A stretch of DNA of 42,949 bases from Bradyrhizobium embrapense (GCF_001189235.2 NZ_LFIP02000014.1:89317-132265); one strand, 5' to 3'. Shown: positions 18,647-27,794, counted from the stretch's first letter. Notes: generated by a model not told the origin, from the letters alone. Numbers and translations: made by a program.

Positions 18647-19177
18647 ATGCAACTCGACAAGATCGATTTTCGTCTTCTTGACCTCCTCCAACGAGATAAT
18701 CGCCTCTGTAGTGAACAACTCGGAGGGAAAGTCGGCCTGTCTGCATCCGGAGTTCAGCGTCGGCTGAAGCGGCTTAGATCCAGGGGAATAATAGAAGCGG
18801 ACGTTTCCATCATTTCTCCAAAAGCAATTGGACGAAATGTGACGGCCGTGGTTCTCATTTGCTTGGAGCGCGCTCGGGCCGACACCGTTGATCGCCTAAA
18901 GCGTAAAATTCGCAAGATGCCGGAAGTGATGAGCGCATTCTACGTTACAGGTTTGGCTGACATCGTCTTGCTCGTCACAGTCAACGATATGGAAGATTAC
19001 GAGCAGTTTGCCAGGCATCTGACAGACGAAAGCTCAGACATAAAGCGCCTTGAAACAATGATTGTCATGGATCGGTTCAAGGCAGGATTCACCTTACCAA
19101 TCACGTCCATCGCATGGTGTCGAGCGACTGACGAAGAGGTCACCAGCTGCTCAACTGCCGCCGAACGCGGTCTTTAA
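18647..19177 (+). CDS. Lrp/AsnC-family transcriptional regulator
   Basis: 176-residue DNA-binding regulator. The N-terminal winged helix starts at MQLDKIDFRLLDLLQRDNRL, with the recognition helix in GLSASGVQRRLKRLRSRGII. The C-terminal RAM ligand domain reads VVLICLERARADTVDRLKRK, then MPEVMSAFYVTGLADIVLLV and YEQFARHLTDESSDIKRLET. Ligands of this family are commonly amino acids, but its ligand here is unknown. ATG 18647 starts exactly at the conserved LDKID motif; the longer upstream frame has no family resemblance. It sits between the FAD enzyme and pyruvate kinase on the same strand and is a natural candidate to control the cluster. Confidence 0.9.
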   Translation: MQLDKIDFRLLDLLQRDNRLCSEQLGGKVGLSASGVQRRLKRLRSRGIIEADVSIISPKAIGRNVTAVVLICLERARADTVDRLKRKIRKMPEVMSAFYVTGLADIVLLVTVNDMEDYEQFARHLTDESSDIKRLETMIVMDRFKAGFTLPITSIAWCRATDEEVTSCSTAAERGL

Positions 19178-19234
19178 ATCGTTGCGTTGGACGTGGTCCC
19201 TAGATTGATAGCACTCGTTCATTGGAGGAATCGA

Positions 19235-20647
19235 TTGCGTCGCTCGCGTCACGCCAAGATCGTGGCAACCATCGGTCCGGCGAGCGCCGGATCTGAAAAG
19301 ATCCGTGCTCTCTACCGTTCCGGAGCAGATATCTTTCGGCTAAACTTCAGTCACGGAAGCCATCAAGACCATGCCAGAGCCTATGAGTGTATCCGTGGAC
19401 TCGAGCGGGAATTCGGTCGGCCGATAGGCATCCTGCAGGATCTCCAAGGTCCAAAACTCCGCATCGGCTCCCTTGAAGAAGGCGGCCTGGTCTTGCGTGC
19501 TGGTGAAACGGTGCGCTTTGTGACCGAGGGTACGAAAGGGCAGAAGCAATCAATACCTTTGCCTCACCCGGAGATCTTTGCAGCTGTCCATCCCGGACAA
19601 GAACTTCACATTGACGATGGCCGGGTGCGCTTGAAGGTCACCGAACCAGGACACGGAGAAATCGTTGCGCAGGTCGTCGTCGGAGGCGCGATCTCGGACC
19701 ACAAGGGGGTCAACGTACCCGGGGCCATGCTCGATCTTTCTCCGCTCACCAAGAAGGATCGGGCCGACCTCGCCTTCGGCATCAATCTTGGAGTCGATTG
19801 GGTCGCCTTGTCCTTTGTTCAGAAACCGTCCGACCTGATCGAGGCGCGCGCTCTGATCGGAGAGGCCGCAGGTCTGATTGCGAAAATCGAGACGCCGATG
19901 GCGCTCGAGCGCATTGACGACATCATTGGGTTGTCCGACGGCGTTATGGTGGCGCGTGGTGACCTTGGCGTCGAAATCCCGCCAGAGGAGGTGCCTGGCC
20001 GACAGAAGGAGCTCGTGCGCGCCGGTCGGCTTGCCGGAAGGTCCGTCATCGTCGCAACGCAAATGTTGGATTCCATGGTGGCTGGTCCGACGCCGAGGCG
20101 CGCGGAAACGTCAGATGTCGCGACCGCCATTTATGATGGAGCGGATGCGGTGATGCTGTCTGCTGAATCGGCAAGTGGGGCCTACCCCGTCGAAGCAGTA
20201 GCCATGATGGACCGCATCATCAAAAGCACGGAACGGCATCACCTCTATCAGTCCCTCATTGACGCTTCTCGACTTGACGTGGAGAACACCCCTGCCCACG
20301 CTGTCGCGGCCGGAGGCGCAGATCTTGCCGGCTCCGTTGGCGCCAAGGTCATCATCGGCTTTACGGCCGGCGGGACGACTGCAGCTCGGATTTCGCGCAG
20401 CCGGCCGCCGGTGCCGATCCTTGCCCTTACTCCGGATGAGAGGGTAGCACGGCGCATGAGCTTGTTGTGGGGCGTGCATAGTGCCGTGTCCGGCGACCCT
20501 TCCGGTTATGAGGAGATGACGCGGATCGCCTCGGCGGCCGCCCACCAGGAAGGCTACATTCGATCGGGCGACTTGGCTGTGGTTGTCTCTGGAGTGCCGT
20601 TCGGACTTAGAGGCGCGACCAACAACCTTCGTGTTGTCGTATGTTAA
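19235..20647 (+). CDS. pyk: Pyruvate kinase
   Basis: Converts PEP and ADP to pyruvate and ATP. The 470-residue protein has all main blocks: KIVATIGPAS, IFRLNFSHGSHQDH, ILQDLQGPKLRIG, DHKGVNVPGAML, LAKKD-like LTKKDRADLAFG, DWVALSFVQKP, the active-site GLIAKIETPMALERIDDII, VMVARGDLGVEIP and VIVATQMLDSM, plus MLSAESASGAYPVEAV and an allosteric C-terminal domain. TTG 19235 is the best start: GGAGG lies six bases upstream and the family motif begins right after; a TTG at 19187 gives an unusual extension. It is likely an accessory copy serving the island cluster. Its stop codon is directly followed by foreign sequence on the minus strand, a recombination junction. Confidence 0.95.
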   Translation: MRRSRHAKIVATIGPASAGSEKIRALYRSGADIFRLNFSHGSHQDHARAYECIRGLEREFGRPIGILQDLQGPKLRIGSLEEGGLVLRAGETVRFVTEGTKGQKQSIPLPHPEIFAAVHPGQELHIDDGRVRLKVTEPGHGEIVAQVVVGGAISDHKGVNVPGAMLDLSPLTKKDRADLAFGINLGVDWVALSFVQKPSDLIEARALIGEAAGLIAKIETPMALERIDDIIGLSDGVMVARGDLGVEIPPEEVPGRQKELVRAGRLAGRSVIVATQMLDSMVAGPTPRRAETSDVATAIYDGADAVMLSAESASGAYPVEAVAMMDRIIKSTERHHLYQSLIDASRLDVENTPAHAVAAGGADLAGSVGAKVIIGFTAGGTTAARISRSRPPVPILALTPDERVARRMSLLWGVHSAVSGDPSGYEEMTRIASAAAHQEGYIRSGDLAVVVSGVPFGLRGATNNLRVVVC

Positions 20648-21177
20648 GATAATGTCCTTCGCATCGAACTGCCGGAAGCGACCAGATTGCCATATGGACC
20701 ATGCTTGAAATTCATGTGTGACCAGGAGCTGATAGGGTTCGAGGGCAGCATCAGCCTTCCAGCCTGAATACGAGGGTTCGATTCCCTTGTACTCCTCCCC
20801 AAGCTTCCTGCCGCCGTGGATGCTTGTGATTTCGACTTTGTGTGTCTTGCCCGCAACCTTAACGTAGCCGTCCGGCCACTGCTCTGTGGGCCCTGCGAGG
20901 CGCACAGCCGCGACGGGGGTAAGCCTCACGAATTCCGCTAGCACGTAAGCATCGTGCAAAAATTTAAGATATGGCCTGTTGAACCACTCCTCGGAGCCGC
21001 AGCGGTCGCATAGCGTTCTCGTCAAATGAATGAAGTCGGACGATGTCTGAAATGTCGCCAGACGATCCCATGCCGCACGACATTCGTCGGCAGAAAGTGG
21101 GGGGCCACGGCGCGGTGGCGCGTCCTCAACGTATGGCGGCAGAGGATCTGCCTCGCAGGCGCGGTCTATTTATTCAT
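20645..21177 (-). pseudogene. Unknown gene, truncated at the pyruvate kinase junction
   Basis: A coherent protein can be read on the minus strand that begins near ATG 21177 (MNK) and, after a one-base shift in AATAAATAG, continues as IDRACEADPLPPYVEDAPP, then LSADECRAAWDRLATFQTSS, LTRTLCDRCGSEEWFNRPYL, AVRLAGPTEQWPDGYVKVAG and KTHKVEITSIHGGRKLGEEY. Composition and codon choice look genuine across about 175 residues. It then runs into the antisense of the pyruvate kinase gene exactly at that gene's stop codon, so the 3' part of the gene is lost. I do not recognise the family. It may have been a defence-island protein, judging from neighbours only. Confidence 0.6.
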
Positions 21178-21302
21178 CGAATGGGTCCGGATCTTGATCG
21201 CTATCGTTTCTCGACCGGTTCATGCCTGCGACTCGTAGTTGATTCGGTTTTTGGGCGTCGTTGAGGGCGGCCCGCCGTTAGGGCCTGTGATATACAGAGC
21301 CC

Positions 21303-22212
21303 ATGAACGCGCCGCGCGACCATCATTCATACCCGCTTTCTATCTCAAGGGATGGGCCGGGCCGGATAGTAAGCTTGTCGAATATGCCCAAAAGGGCGGT
21401 AAATTGATAGCGAAGCCCGTCGGGCCGCGCTCGACGGGCTTTGAGCGCGACCTCTATGCCTTTCCTGAACTGCCGCCGGACCAAGCTCAGTTTATGGAGG
21501 AGGTGTTCTTCGCGTACGCGGATCAGAAAGCCTCCGATGCGTTAGACATTCATCTCGGCCAGGCGGGACACCAGTGGACAAATGAACTCATTAGCGCCTG
21601 GTCGCGCTTCGTGATCGGCGTCCATTTGCGCCATCCAGATGCCATTCCGGAGCTGCGCACTGCGGCTCAAAGCATTTGGGCGGGCAGCGGCAATGAATTT
21701 CATGAGCGCTACGAGAAATTACGCCAGCCCGGCGACCCTGCTACTTTTGACGACATGCTGGCGCAGCGCGATCCCCTCACGCGGACCAAAATGCAAGCCA
21801 ACCTCATCATTAAGGCTCTCGATAACGATCATTAAGGCTCTCGATAACGAGATCGTTGGAACGCATCTCAATCAAATGAAGTGGGCAACTATCGACGTCT
21901 CCGCTTCGCCCGCTCGGCTGCTCATTTCTGACCGCCCAGTCGAAATATTCAATCTCAAGCAGCCGAACGGCGTTCTGTCGATGCCAATCAGTCCCACAAA
22001 GACTTTTTGTCGCCGCGAATGAGGACGCCAGCTTTGAGAAATTGCGCGCAGCCGCCCCCCGAACAATCGTCGCCCATGTAAATGATTTCGTCGTGCGTCG
22101 CGCCCGGCGTTTCGTCTGGGCAAGCGACGAAACGCTTGAGCCGTTTATTGCTGCGGAGATGTCAACAAAATTGGAGCCGACGCCCTTCTTTCCCAACGCC
22201 GGCAAAGTATGA
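21303..22212 (+). pseudogene. DUF4238-domain protein, three frameshifts
   Basis: DUF4238 proteins are about 300 residues long and have an N-terminal RDHHFIPxFYLKGW motif; their function is unknown, though they often occur in accessory regions. Here ATG 21303 starts MNAPRDHH, and one lost base shifts the frame before FIPAFYLKGWAGPDSKLVEY. The frame then stays open (STGFERDLYAFPELPPDQAQ, LISAWSRFVIGVHLRHPDAI) to a 22-bp tandem duplication at 21806-21849, which breaks it after NLIIKALDN. The next part, QMKWATIDVSASPARLLISD RPVEIF, is broken again in a run of five T near 22008, and the tail FEKLRAAAPRTIVAHVNDFV ends at TGA 22212. All the pieces lie in the right order for one ancestral gene. Confidence 0.8.
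21806..21849 (+). repeat. 22-bp perfect tandem duplication
   Basis: ATCATTAAGGCTCTCGATAACG occurs twice with no spacer. Twenty-two is not a multiple of three, so it shifts the DUF4238 reading frame and brings an early stop. Confidence 0.95.
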
Positions 22213-22258
22213 GCCGCGGCCGACGATGCCCCCGGTTTGCCGTGCTATTGCCTCGGTC

Positions 22259-23659
22259 CTACATAAAATTCCGAAAATCAAAGACGTCATCGACCATATT
22301 GGGATTTTGTTGAATAATTCGGGCGAAGCGCTGGGAATATTCCAGTGTCACCGGCAATTTTTTATAGAGCGTATTGTTATTCCAATCCATTTTCGTAAGT
22401 CCAAGGATTCCGGCGCAGGTATCGTGCCATCCTCCCGCTCCCGTAAATCGTTTCAGCAGGAGGGGGGACGGAATTGGTTTGAGAGTTCCCTCCTTGTAGA
22501 CCGGCTTGGACGCCGTCATATGGACGCCGTTCACGCTGCCTTGTGACCAGAAGAATGCCGTATCGGACGTTAGCGGCAGGTGCGTCCCGCGCAGTAGCGG
22601 GTAGCTGGAGGCGCGTTTGTTATCGCCATAGGTGAAGGCCATCCAGTTCGATGATTTCACAATCTGGACGAGCTCAATGTTCGTTCGATCACTGAACGCA
22701 TCGAGCGTCCCCAAGATTTCCTCCTCCCTAAAGGGAGTGTTCTTGTGGACGGTGACCTTCTTGGGAGGGCGGCCTGAATGGCCGCTTTGATAGATCTCCA
22801 AACTGCGGGACATCACCGCCAGCATTTCATTGTAATCGAGGTACGGGTTGCCGCGCCGATCCTGCGTGAAACTTTTGGTATCATAAGCAACGAACTGGAA
22901 ACCGGTGCCGTCAGGGTCGAAGACCTGGCTACAGCAAGTGGTGTAATCAGTCCGGTCGCTATCTTTCTTCATCGCGTAGCTAATGCCGATATAGGCCTCA
23001 TCCGGGTTAAGGCCGGCAAGCTTCCAAGGAATGCCGCCTGCTTTTGCGTACAGCGCGACGCTGAGCCCCCACATCACGTTCGCGCGGCATTTGCGCAGAA
23101 GCGCGCTCTCCAGGACGATCTGGATCGGAATCCGCGTTGGTGCACAGAAGGCCTTGAGAAAATCGTGCAGGTCGAAGCCCGGCGATTCAAAGCATGCTTC
23201 CCAGGAATTCGGCAGATACATGAGAAGAACGTCGAACTCACTGCGGTGCAGCGTGAGCTTGCCGATCGCGTCGAAAATCTGACGAGCGAGTTCGTTGCGA
23301 TTGCCTGTGAGCGCGAGCTGATTGAGATCTTCCGGCATTTCGAACCGGCGCGCTGCCTCGGAAATCAACTTGGTACGGAACAGCGGTTCGAAGCCGGGAT
23401 ATTCCGGATAGTAGTTGAGCGCTTCGCGCGGCCGGGCCGCACCCTTCAGTTCGCGTAGAATGCCATCGAGCTTCGGCAGTAAGTCTTTCGGAGCCAGCAG
23501 AGCCATGCGCACCCGCGTCGGGATGCCCAGCGGCAGACTATAGGGACCATGCTGACGAAGGCCGCGCAGGGGATGCTTGTCCAAGCCGTTGCCGGCAAAA
23601 ACCAGATCCGGTTCAGGGATCGTTGCATAGCCGTCCATTTCCGAAGGCGATGCTGTCAT
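22259..23659 (-). CDS. Short prokaryotic Argonaute (MID-PIWI), SPARSA
   Basis: 466-residue short pAgo that binds guide nucleic acid and, with its SIR2-APAZ partner, senses invading nucleic acid. The MID part includes FLKAFCAPTRIPIQIVLES near residue 168. The PIWI part starts at ANVMWGLSVALYAKAGGIPW and continues with EAYIGISYAMKK, CCSQVFDPDGTGFQFVAYD, and the late blocks KVTVHKNTPFREEE and YPLLRGTHLPLTSDTAFFWS. Ser227 in IGIS replaces the first catalytic Asp of slicing Argonautes, so the PIWI domain is a catalytically dead guide binder, as in other short pAgos. There are no PAZ or N domains. Its start overlaps the SIR2-APAZ stop by four bases (ATGA), so both are made from one message. Length and order match the known SPARSA type. 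Confidence 0.93.
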   Translation of the reverse strand: MTASPSEMDGYATIPEPDLVFAGNGLDKHPLRGLRQHGPYSLPLGIPTRVRMALLAPKDLLPKLDGILRELKGAARPREALNYYPEYPGFEPLFRTKLISEAARRFEMPEDLNQLALTGNRNELARQIFDAIGKLTLHRSEFDVLLMYLPNSWEACFESPGFDLHDFLKAFCAPTRIPIQIVLESALLRKCRANVMWGLSVALYAKAGGIPWKLAGLNPDEAYIGISYAMKKDSDRTDYTTCCSQVFDPDGTGFQFVAYDTKSFTQDRRGNPYLDYNEMLAVMSRSLEIYQSGHSGRPPKKVTVHKNTPFREEEILGTLDAFSDRTNIELVQIVKSSNWMAFTYGDNKRASSYPLLRGTHLPLTSDTAFFWSQGSVNGVHMTASKPVYKEGTLKPIPSPLLLKRFTGAGGWHDTCAGILGLTKMDWNNNTLYKKLPVTLEYSQRFARIIQQNPNMVDDVFDFRNFM

Positions 23660-25425
23660 GCAATCATCCTTCGGCTAAAGGCCGTGCGGGCATTGACGAC
23701 GATCTTCGGCGAGCCTGGGCCGTCTTGTTCCGCGAAAGGCTTCAAAACATGATCGGCCGCGCGTCCGCTGCCAGGAAGAAGGAGGTTGATCCATGCTGTG
23801 AGCAGTGCATCGCCTCGGTTGTTGAAACGGTTTCCCAGCCGTTCATCCAGAAAACTCGTGGCTTGTTGCCGTGCGTACTTTGACCAAATCCAGACATCGG
23901 GTTTGAGGACGAGCCAGAACCGGCCGTCAATTTCGTCCACATCAAACCTGACCGCTTCTGCCCACCACACCTCTTCAGACTTGGGATGTTCAGGAGTTAC
24001 CGCGGACATCAGTCCATCGATCCGCCCATGCAGGCTGCCGCCGACACACTGAGAAATACCCCGTGTCAGATCCGGATTAGGATGTTGCCGATCGAGAATG
24101 AGGACGGATCCACCGCGCCAATCCCGCACCAACAGTGGCTTACCCCGGATAAGGGACAGGCCTATGGCGCGCTCGATGAAGCCTTTGAGGGGGAGATTGT
24201 TCGCGTAATCCTGGAGACGGTCCTTGATGGAGCACGGCAACAATGAGGTGAGGTCCTTGCCAAACGCTTGCCGCAGGGCCTGTTCGCTGCCCCACGCCAA
24301 AATCGAGGAACCTTTTGTCGCGATGATCTGATTGCGTGCCAACTTTTCCGCGGCGTGAATATCGTCCCAGTCCTTCGGAATCGCAAAATTGAGTTCAAGG
24401 CAAGTGTCGTGCAGTTCGATCAAGGGAAGCGCATTTAAGCGGAGAATGGGATCGCCGTTGCCCGCCCCCTTGCGCGGAATGGAAACGGCTTGAGACCCTG
24501 TTCGGTCGATCTTCTCGATCAGATCTTTTGGCCTCTCGGGGAGTTGCTTCCATATCCGCGACATCAGGGAATCGAAAGTTTCGATTTCAACAAGTTCGGC
24601 ACGGACGCCCTTGGCTTGAGCCGCTTCCGACAGCGCCGTCACGGCAGGAAGCGGCTTTCGTCCCTTAAGCGTCGTCCAATAAAGACCATGCGGAAAGGGA
24701 TTGGGGCCATCGAGGACACGGTGAAGGAGCTGCATCACGCTTTCGTCGCGTCCGCTGTACCCGGCCACGATCATGCCGAACCGATTGCAGGCGGGTACAA
24801 GGCAATCGCCCATCTCGGCATTCTGTGTTTTCAGGTCCTCGGTAAGATTTTTGATGCTCGTGTAGCGAAAGTCGCCGTGCAGCTTACAGTAGATCGGGAA
24901 GGCATCGATGTTCAGCGCCTGCTTTGCAGCGTAGCTGCCTTCCAGATGAAACGGAGCAAGGCTCTTGCCGGTAACCTCAGCCACCGCGCGTTCGACTACG
25001 GTATCGAAATTGGTCGTAAACACGACCTTGATCGCCCCCGTGCTGAACAAGCCGCCGAAGATCCTGTGACCGATGGTGAGGGACGATGCTTTTTCGGAGA
25101 GCTTCGCTTGCAGATAACGGCTTTGCCGTTCGAGGTCGGTGCCAAAGATCAACTGGAAACTTCGGCTGTAGGCTGTGGGATCGCTGCTCGCAGGAAAGCC
25201 GCGCGACATCAGATAGGATTCGATCTTCTCGCGAACCGCAGCATTTTGCAGATCGTTCGATGAAACTTCTTGATGCTCCTCGGAGCAATAGTAGCGACGC
25301 TTCAGATCCCAAATGATGTCCCAGGCTGTAGGGATGCCTGCGCTTTGTGACGAGCCAGCACCTAGCATCCAAGCAAACATGCCCGGCGCTTCCGTTACGA
25401 TGCGGATGAACTCTGCTTGCTCCAT
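23656..25425 (-). CDS. SIR2-APAZ effector of SPARSA
   Basis: 589-residue effector that depletes cellular NAD when the Argonaute partner recognises a target, killing the infected cell. The SIR2 domain holds LGAGSSQSAGIPT (residues 21-33), FTTNFDTVVERA (Asn139), IYCKLHGDF (His183) and MIVAGYSGRDESV, all needed for NAD binding and hydrolysis. From about residue 310 to the end lies the APAZ region, which mimics missing N-PAZ parts of Argonaute and holds the partner; it includes LELNFAIPKDW, RDWRGGSVLILDRQHPNPDL and FWLVLKPDVWIWSKYA. The start ATG has only a weak ribosome site. It is first in a two-gene operon, divergent from the AbiEi gene across 338 bases. Confidence 0.93.
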   Translation of the reverse strand: MEQAEFIRIVTEAPGMFAWMLGAGSSQSAGIPTAWDIIWDLKRRYYCSEEHQEVSSNDLQNAAVREKIESYLMSRGFPASSDPTAYSRSFQLIFGTDLERQSRYLQAKLSEKASSLTIGHRIFGGLFSTGAIKVVFTTNFDTVVERAVAEVTGKSLAPFHLEGSYAAKQALNIDAFPIYCKLHGDFRYTSIKNLTEDLKTQNAEMGDCLVPACNRFGMIVAGYSGRDESVMQLLHRVLDGPNPFPHGLYWTTLKGRKPLPAVTALSEAAQAKGVRAELVEIETFDSLMSRIWKQLPERPKDLIEKIDRTGSQAVSIPRKGAGNGDPILRLNALPLIELHDTCLELNFAIPKDWDDIHAAEKLARNQIIATKGSSILAWGSEQALRQAFGKDLTSLLPCSIKDRLQDYANNLPLKGFIERAIGLSLIRGKPLLVRDWRGGSVLILDRQHPNPDLTRGISQCVGGSLHGRIDGLMSAVTPEHPKSEEVWWAEAVRFDVDEIDGRFWLVLKPDVWIWSKYARQQATSFLDERLGNRFNNRGDALLTAWINLLLPGSGRAADHVLKPFAEQDGPGSPKIVVNARTAFSRRMIA

Positions 25426-25676
25426 TCGGTCAGGCTAGCTTTGCGCGTGAATGTGGACAGCTATTGATAGAATAAGTGGGTGAAGCGTCCTTATGGTTGG
25501 TGAGTGCTGTCGGGCGGCGTGAGCCGGGGCAAAGCACCGAGATGCCACAATATGGGTCGGGAATGCTCTGCGGAGGTCGCCCTCCGAAGGGTGCATGATC
25601 TGTTCTTTCTCGTGAATGGTGTGTACCGGCTGTCCACAGCTTTCAGGCGGTAGCGTGGAAAAGGCCATTCAAGAGA

Positions 25677-25704
25677 TTCAAGATATTGAAAATATTTATA
25701 TAAT
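25677..25704 (+). promoter_or_regulatory. Predicted promoter of the AbiEi gene
   Basis: A perfect -10 hexamer TATAAT at 25699-25704 is preceded, 16 bases upstream, by TTCAAG at 25677-25682. The surroundings are strikingly AT-rich against the GC-rich genes on both sides. The palindromic operator lies 20 bases downstream. Confidence 0.6.
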
Positions 25705-25723
25705 GGCGGTTTATTTGACTTCT

Positions 25724-25749
25724 GTCAGAAACTCGACGGTGTTTCTGAC
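25724..25749. promoter_or_regulatory. Inverted-repeat operator before AbiEi
   Basis: GTCAGAAAC, eight-base spacer TCGACGGT, GTTTCTGAC: nine perfect pairs, placed between the predicted promoter and the ribosome site AGGAG (25752-25756). AbiEi antitoxins are known to bind inverted repeats before their own genes and repress them, so this is the likely autoregulatory site. Confidence 0.75.
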
Positions 25750-25763
25750 GTAGGAGCGAAGCC

Positions 25764-26363
25764 ATGCAGCCCGTTGCTGAGCAAATTCTGACCCACGCCC
25801 GATCGATGCCCGAAGGCGCTTTGATTAGCGCCAAGGAATTTCTGCATCTTGGTAGCCGGGCCGCAGTCGATCAGGCTTTGAAGCGGCTTCATGAGCGCAA
25901 TGAGCTGATGCGCCTTGGCCAGGGTATCTATGTCCTGCCTGTCAAGACGCGCTTTGGGACGCGTGCGCCAGCGGCAGAAAAGGTCATCGAGCGTTTTGCT
26001 GCTACGCGTGCAGAGACGATTGTCCCGCACGGTGCGGCTGCTGCGAACATGCTCGGTCTTACGACACAGCTACCCACGAAACTTGTCTATCTGACATCGG
26101 GCCCAAACCGGCAGTTTAAACTTGGCGCTCAAGTCGTTGAGATGAAAAAGGCCCCTCAGCGGATGCTGCTTCCCACGCAACCTAAGGCCGGGGAGGCGGT
26201 TCGTGCGCTTGCTTGGCTGGGAAGACAGCATGCCGCGGAGGCACTGACCAAACTCAAGCAAAAGCTCCCGCAACCGGTCTTACAGGATCTGATCGCGCTC
26301 AGGCCTGCATTGCCCGCATGGATGTCAAAATCCATCAGCCAGGTGCTCGTGGCCCATGGCTGA
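25764..26363 (+). CDS. AbiEi-type antitoxin, DUF6088 family
   Basis: 199-residue antitoxin and transcriptional repressor of a type IV toxin-antitoxin module; it counteracts its toxin without direct binding. The N-terminal winged helix-turn-helix reads MPEGALISAKEFLHLGSRAA then VDQALKRLHERNELMRLGQG IYVLP; the following domain includes AETIVPHGAAAANMLGL and LVYLTSGPNRQFKLG, typical of the family. AGGAG lies seven bases before ATG 25764. Its stop overlaps the start of the toxin gene by eight bases, as usual in these operons. The toxin is broken, so this may be an orphan antitoxin that still binds its operator. Confidence 0.88.
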   Translation: MQPVAEQILTHARSMPEGALISAKEFLHLGSRAAVDQALKRLHERNELMRLGQGIYVLPVKTRFGTRAPAAEKVIERFAATRAETIVPHGAAAANMLGLTTQLPTKLVYLTSGPNRQFKLGAQVVEMKKAPQRMLLPTQPKAGEAVRALAWLGRQHAAEALTKLKQKLPQPVLQDLIALRPALPAWMSKSISQVLVAHG

Positions 26364-27360
26364 ATCCTATCTCGCTCTCTCTCTCTTGACGAACGGCTTG
26401 AGGCTCTCGGCGTTGTCGCCACGGCCTCAGGTCGACCGGTCCATTTGCTGGAAAAGGGCATTTGGGTTGTCTGGGCCTCCAAGGCCTCTTCACATCCACC
26501 TTCGGCGACCACCTCGTTTTCAAAGGCGGCACCTCGCTTTCGAAGGGCTACGACATTATTCAGCGCTTCTCCGAAGATATCGATCTCACCTATGATATTC
26601 GCCAAATCATCCCCGATCTTGTGGTTGGCGATTCGCCGATTCCGCCCACGAACAGCCAGGCCGACAAATGGACCAAAGCCGCGCGCGCCAAGCTGGCCGA
26701 ATGGGTGAAAGACAAGGCACTCCCGGTCCTTCAGGAGCACGCTAAGGCGACCGGCGTCGATGTGACCTTCCGGGTCGATGATGCAACCATCTATGTAGAC
26801 TACGACCCGCTCGCAAAAGGGAGTGGGTATGTTCCGTCCAGGTGAAGCTTGAATTCGGCGCGCGATCAACCGGCGAACCGGCCGAAATCCGTCCGGTTGT
26901 CTGTGATGCAGCCAGTCACTTGCCCGAGATCGAGCTTCCAACGGCGAACCCGAGGATCATGTTGCCGAAGGACCTTCTGGGAGAAGGCAACCGCCATTCA
27001 CGTCGTTTGCGCGCAGGGCCTCAAAGGCGATCGCATTTCTCGTCATTGGCACGACCTTGTGCGGCTCGACGACAAGGGTTTTGCGCAGGCTGCCTTTGAT
27101 GACAAGCCTCTTGCCAAAGAAGTGGCTGACTGGAGTCGAAGTTCTTCCGCGGACAGGACAGCAGCGGGAATCTCATCGACTACTCCGCCGCCGTCCCCGG
27201 CAAGTTGAAACTTGTCCCTGATGATAAGATTCGCCAAGAGCTGGAATCCGACTACAAGAAAATGGCCGACGACGGAATTCTGTTGGGAGACGTCGAATCC
27301 TTCGAAGAGATCATGAGGCGTTGTGAAGCGTTGCAGAAAAGGGCTAATGGCAACTGGTAG
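26356..27360 (+). pseudogene. AbiEii/AbiGii nucleotidyltransferase toxin, five frameshifts
   Basis: AbiEii toxins are about 320-residue nucleotidyltransferases that stop growth of phage-infected cells. Pieces of one such protein follow each other in order in different frames: MAESYLALS, DERLEALGVVATASGRPVHL, LQGLFTSTFGDHLVFKGGTS LSKG with SEDIDLTYD (the GS...D-E-D nucleotidyltransferase motif), VKLEFGARSTGEPAEIRPVV, RTFWEKATAIHVVCAQGL, ISRHWHDLVRLDD, and IRQELESDYKKMADDGILLG to a stop at 27360. The first shift is in a (CT)6 run near 26375-26387; others lie near 26478, 26837, 26980 and 27140. At least five indels make it non-functional. Confidence 0.88.
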
Positions 27361-27581
27361 GCCGCCGGCCCAGCAGCATGACGTTCTTTTGCAAATTATC
27401 GCCTCGCGGCGTTAGGGGGCAACCGTTTGGCGGTTGGCGCTGAGGCCGGAATGGTACAAAGCGCCGAATTTGTCTCTGCTATTTACGACGTTTGGTACCA
27501 ATAGCCATTTAAAAAATTGCGCGTCAGCTCTGGCGACTTTCACGATTTCGGAAGAACATCCTCCGAACGCAGGAGGAATTC

Positions 27582-27773
27582 ATGCAGATCACTTATCTAA
27601 CCGCTAAGGCCCCCGGGATATTAAGAGAAGGTTGGTATATCCTCAGACGTGGCGGGCGCATCGGTCCATTCCGTAGCGATACCGAAGCGCGAAACTGGCT
27701 GAGCGTACTAGATGAGGAGGAGGCAGTAAGTGAGCCTGAGGAGTGCTCGCGCCCGGGGCTTGGCGGTCCTTAG
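27582..27773 (+). CDS. Small hypothetical protein, 63 residues
   Basis: Function unknown. The best sign that it is real is the ribosome site: GCAGGAGGAATTC just before ATG 27582. The core, GWYILRRGGRIGPFRSDTEA RNWL, resembles a small beta-hairpin plus helix and the acidic LDEEEAVSEPEE tail is hydrophilic; there is no membrane segment or signal peptide. It lies after the AbiE remnants and converges on the amber-containing gene that follows. Confidence 0.5.
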   Translation: MQITYLTAKAPGILREGWYILRRGGRIGPFRSDTEARNWLSVLDEEEAVSEPEECSRPGLGGP

Positions 27774-27794
27774 GGTCGACCCCACGATTGCTTA

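Noticed and set aside
26371..26390. (CT)6 repeat at the start of AbiEii as a phase-variation switch
   Set aside because: Slippage there could restore the first frame, but at least four other indels downstream keep the gene dead.
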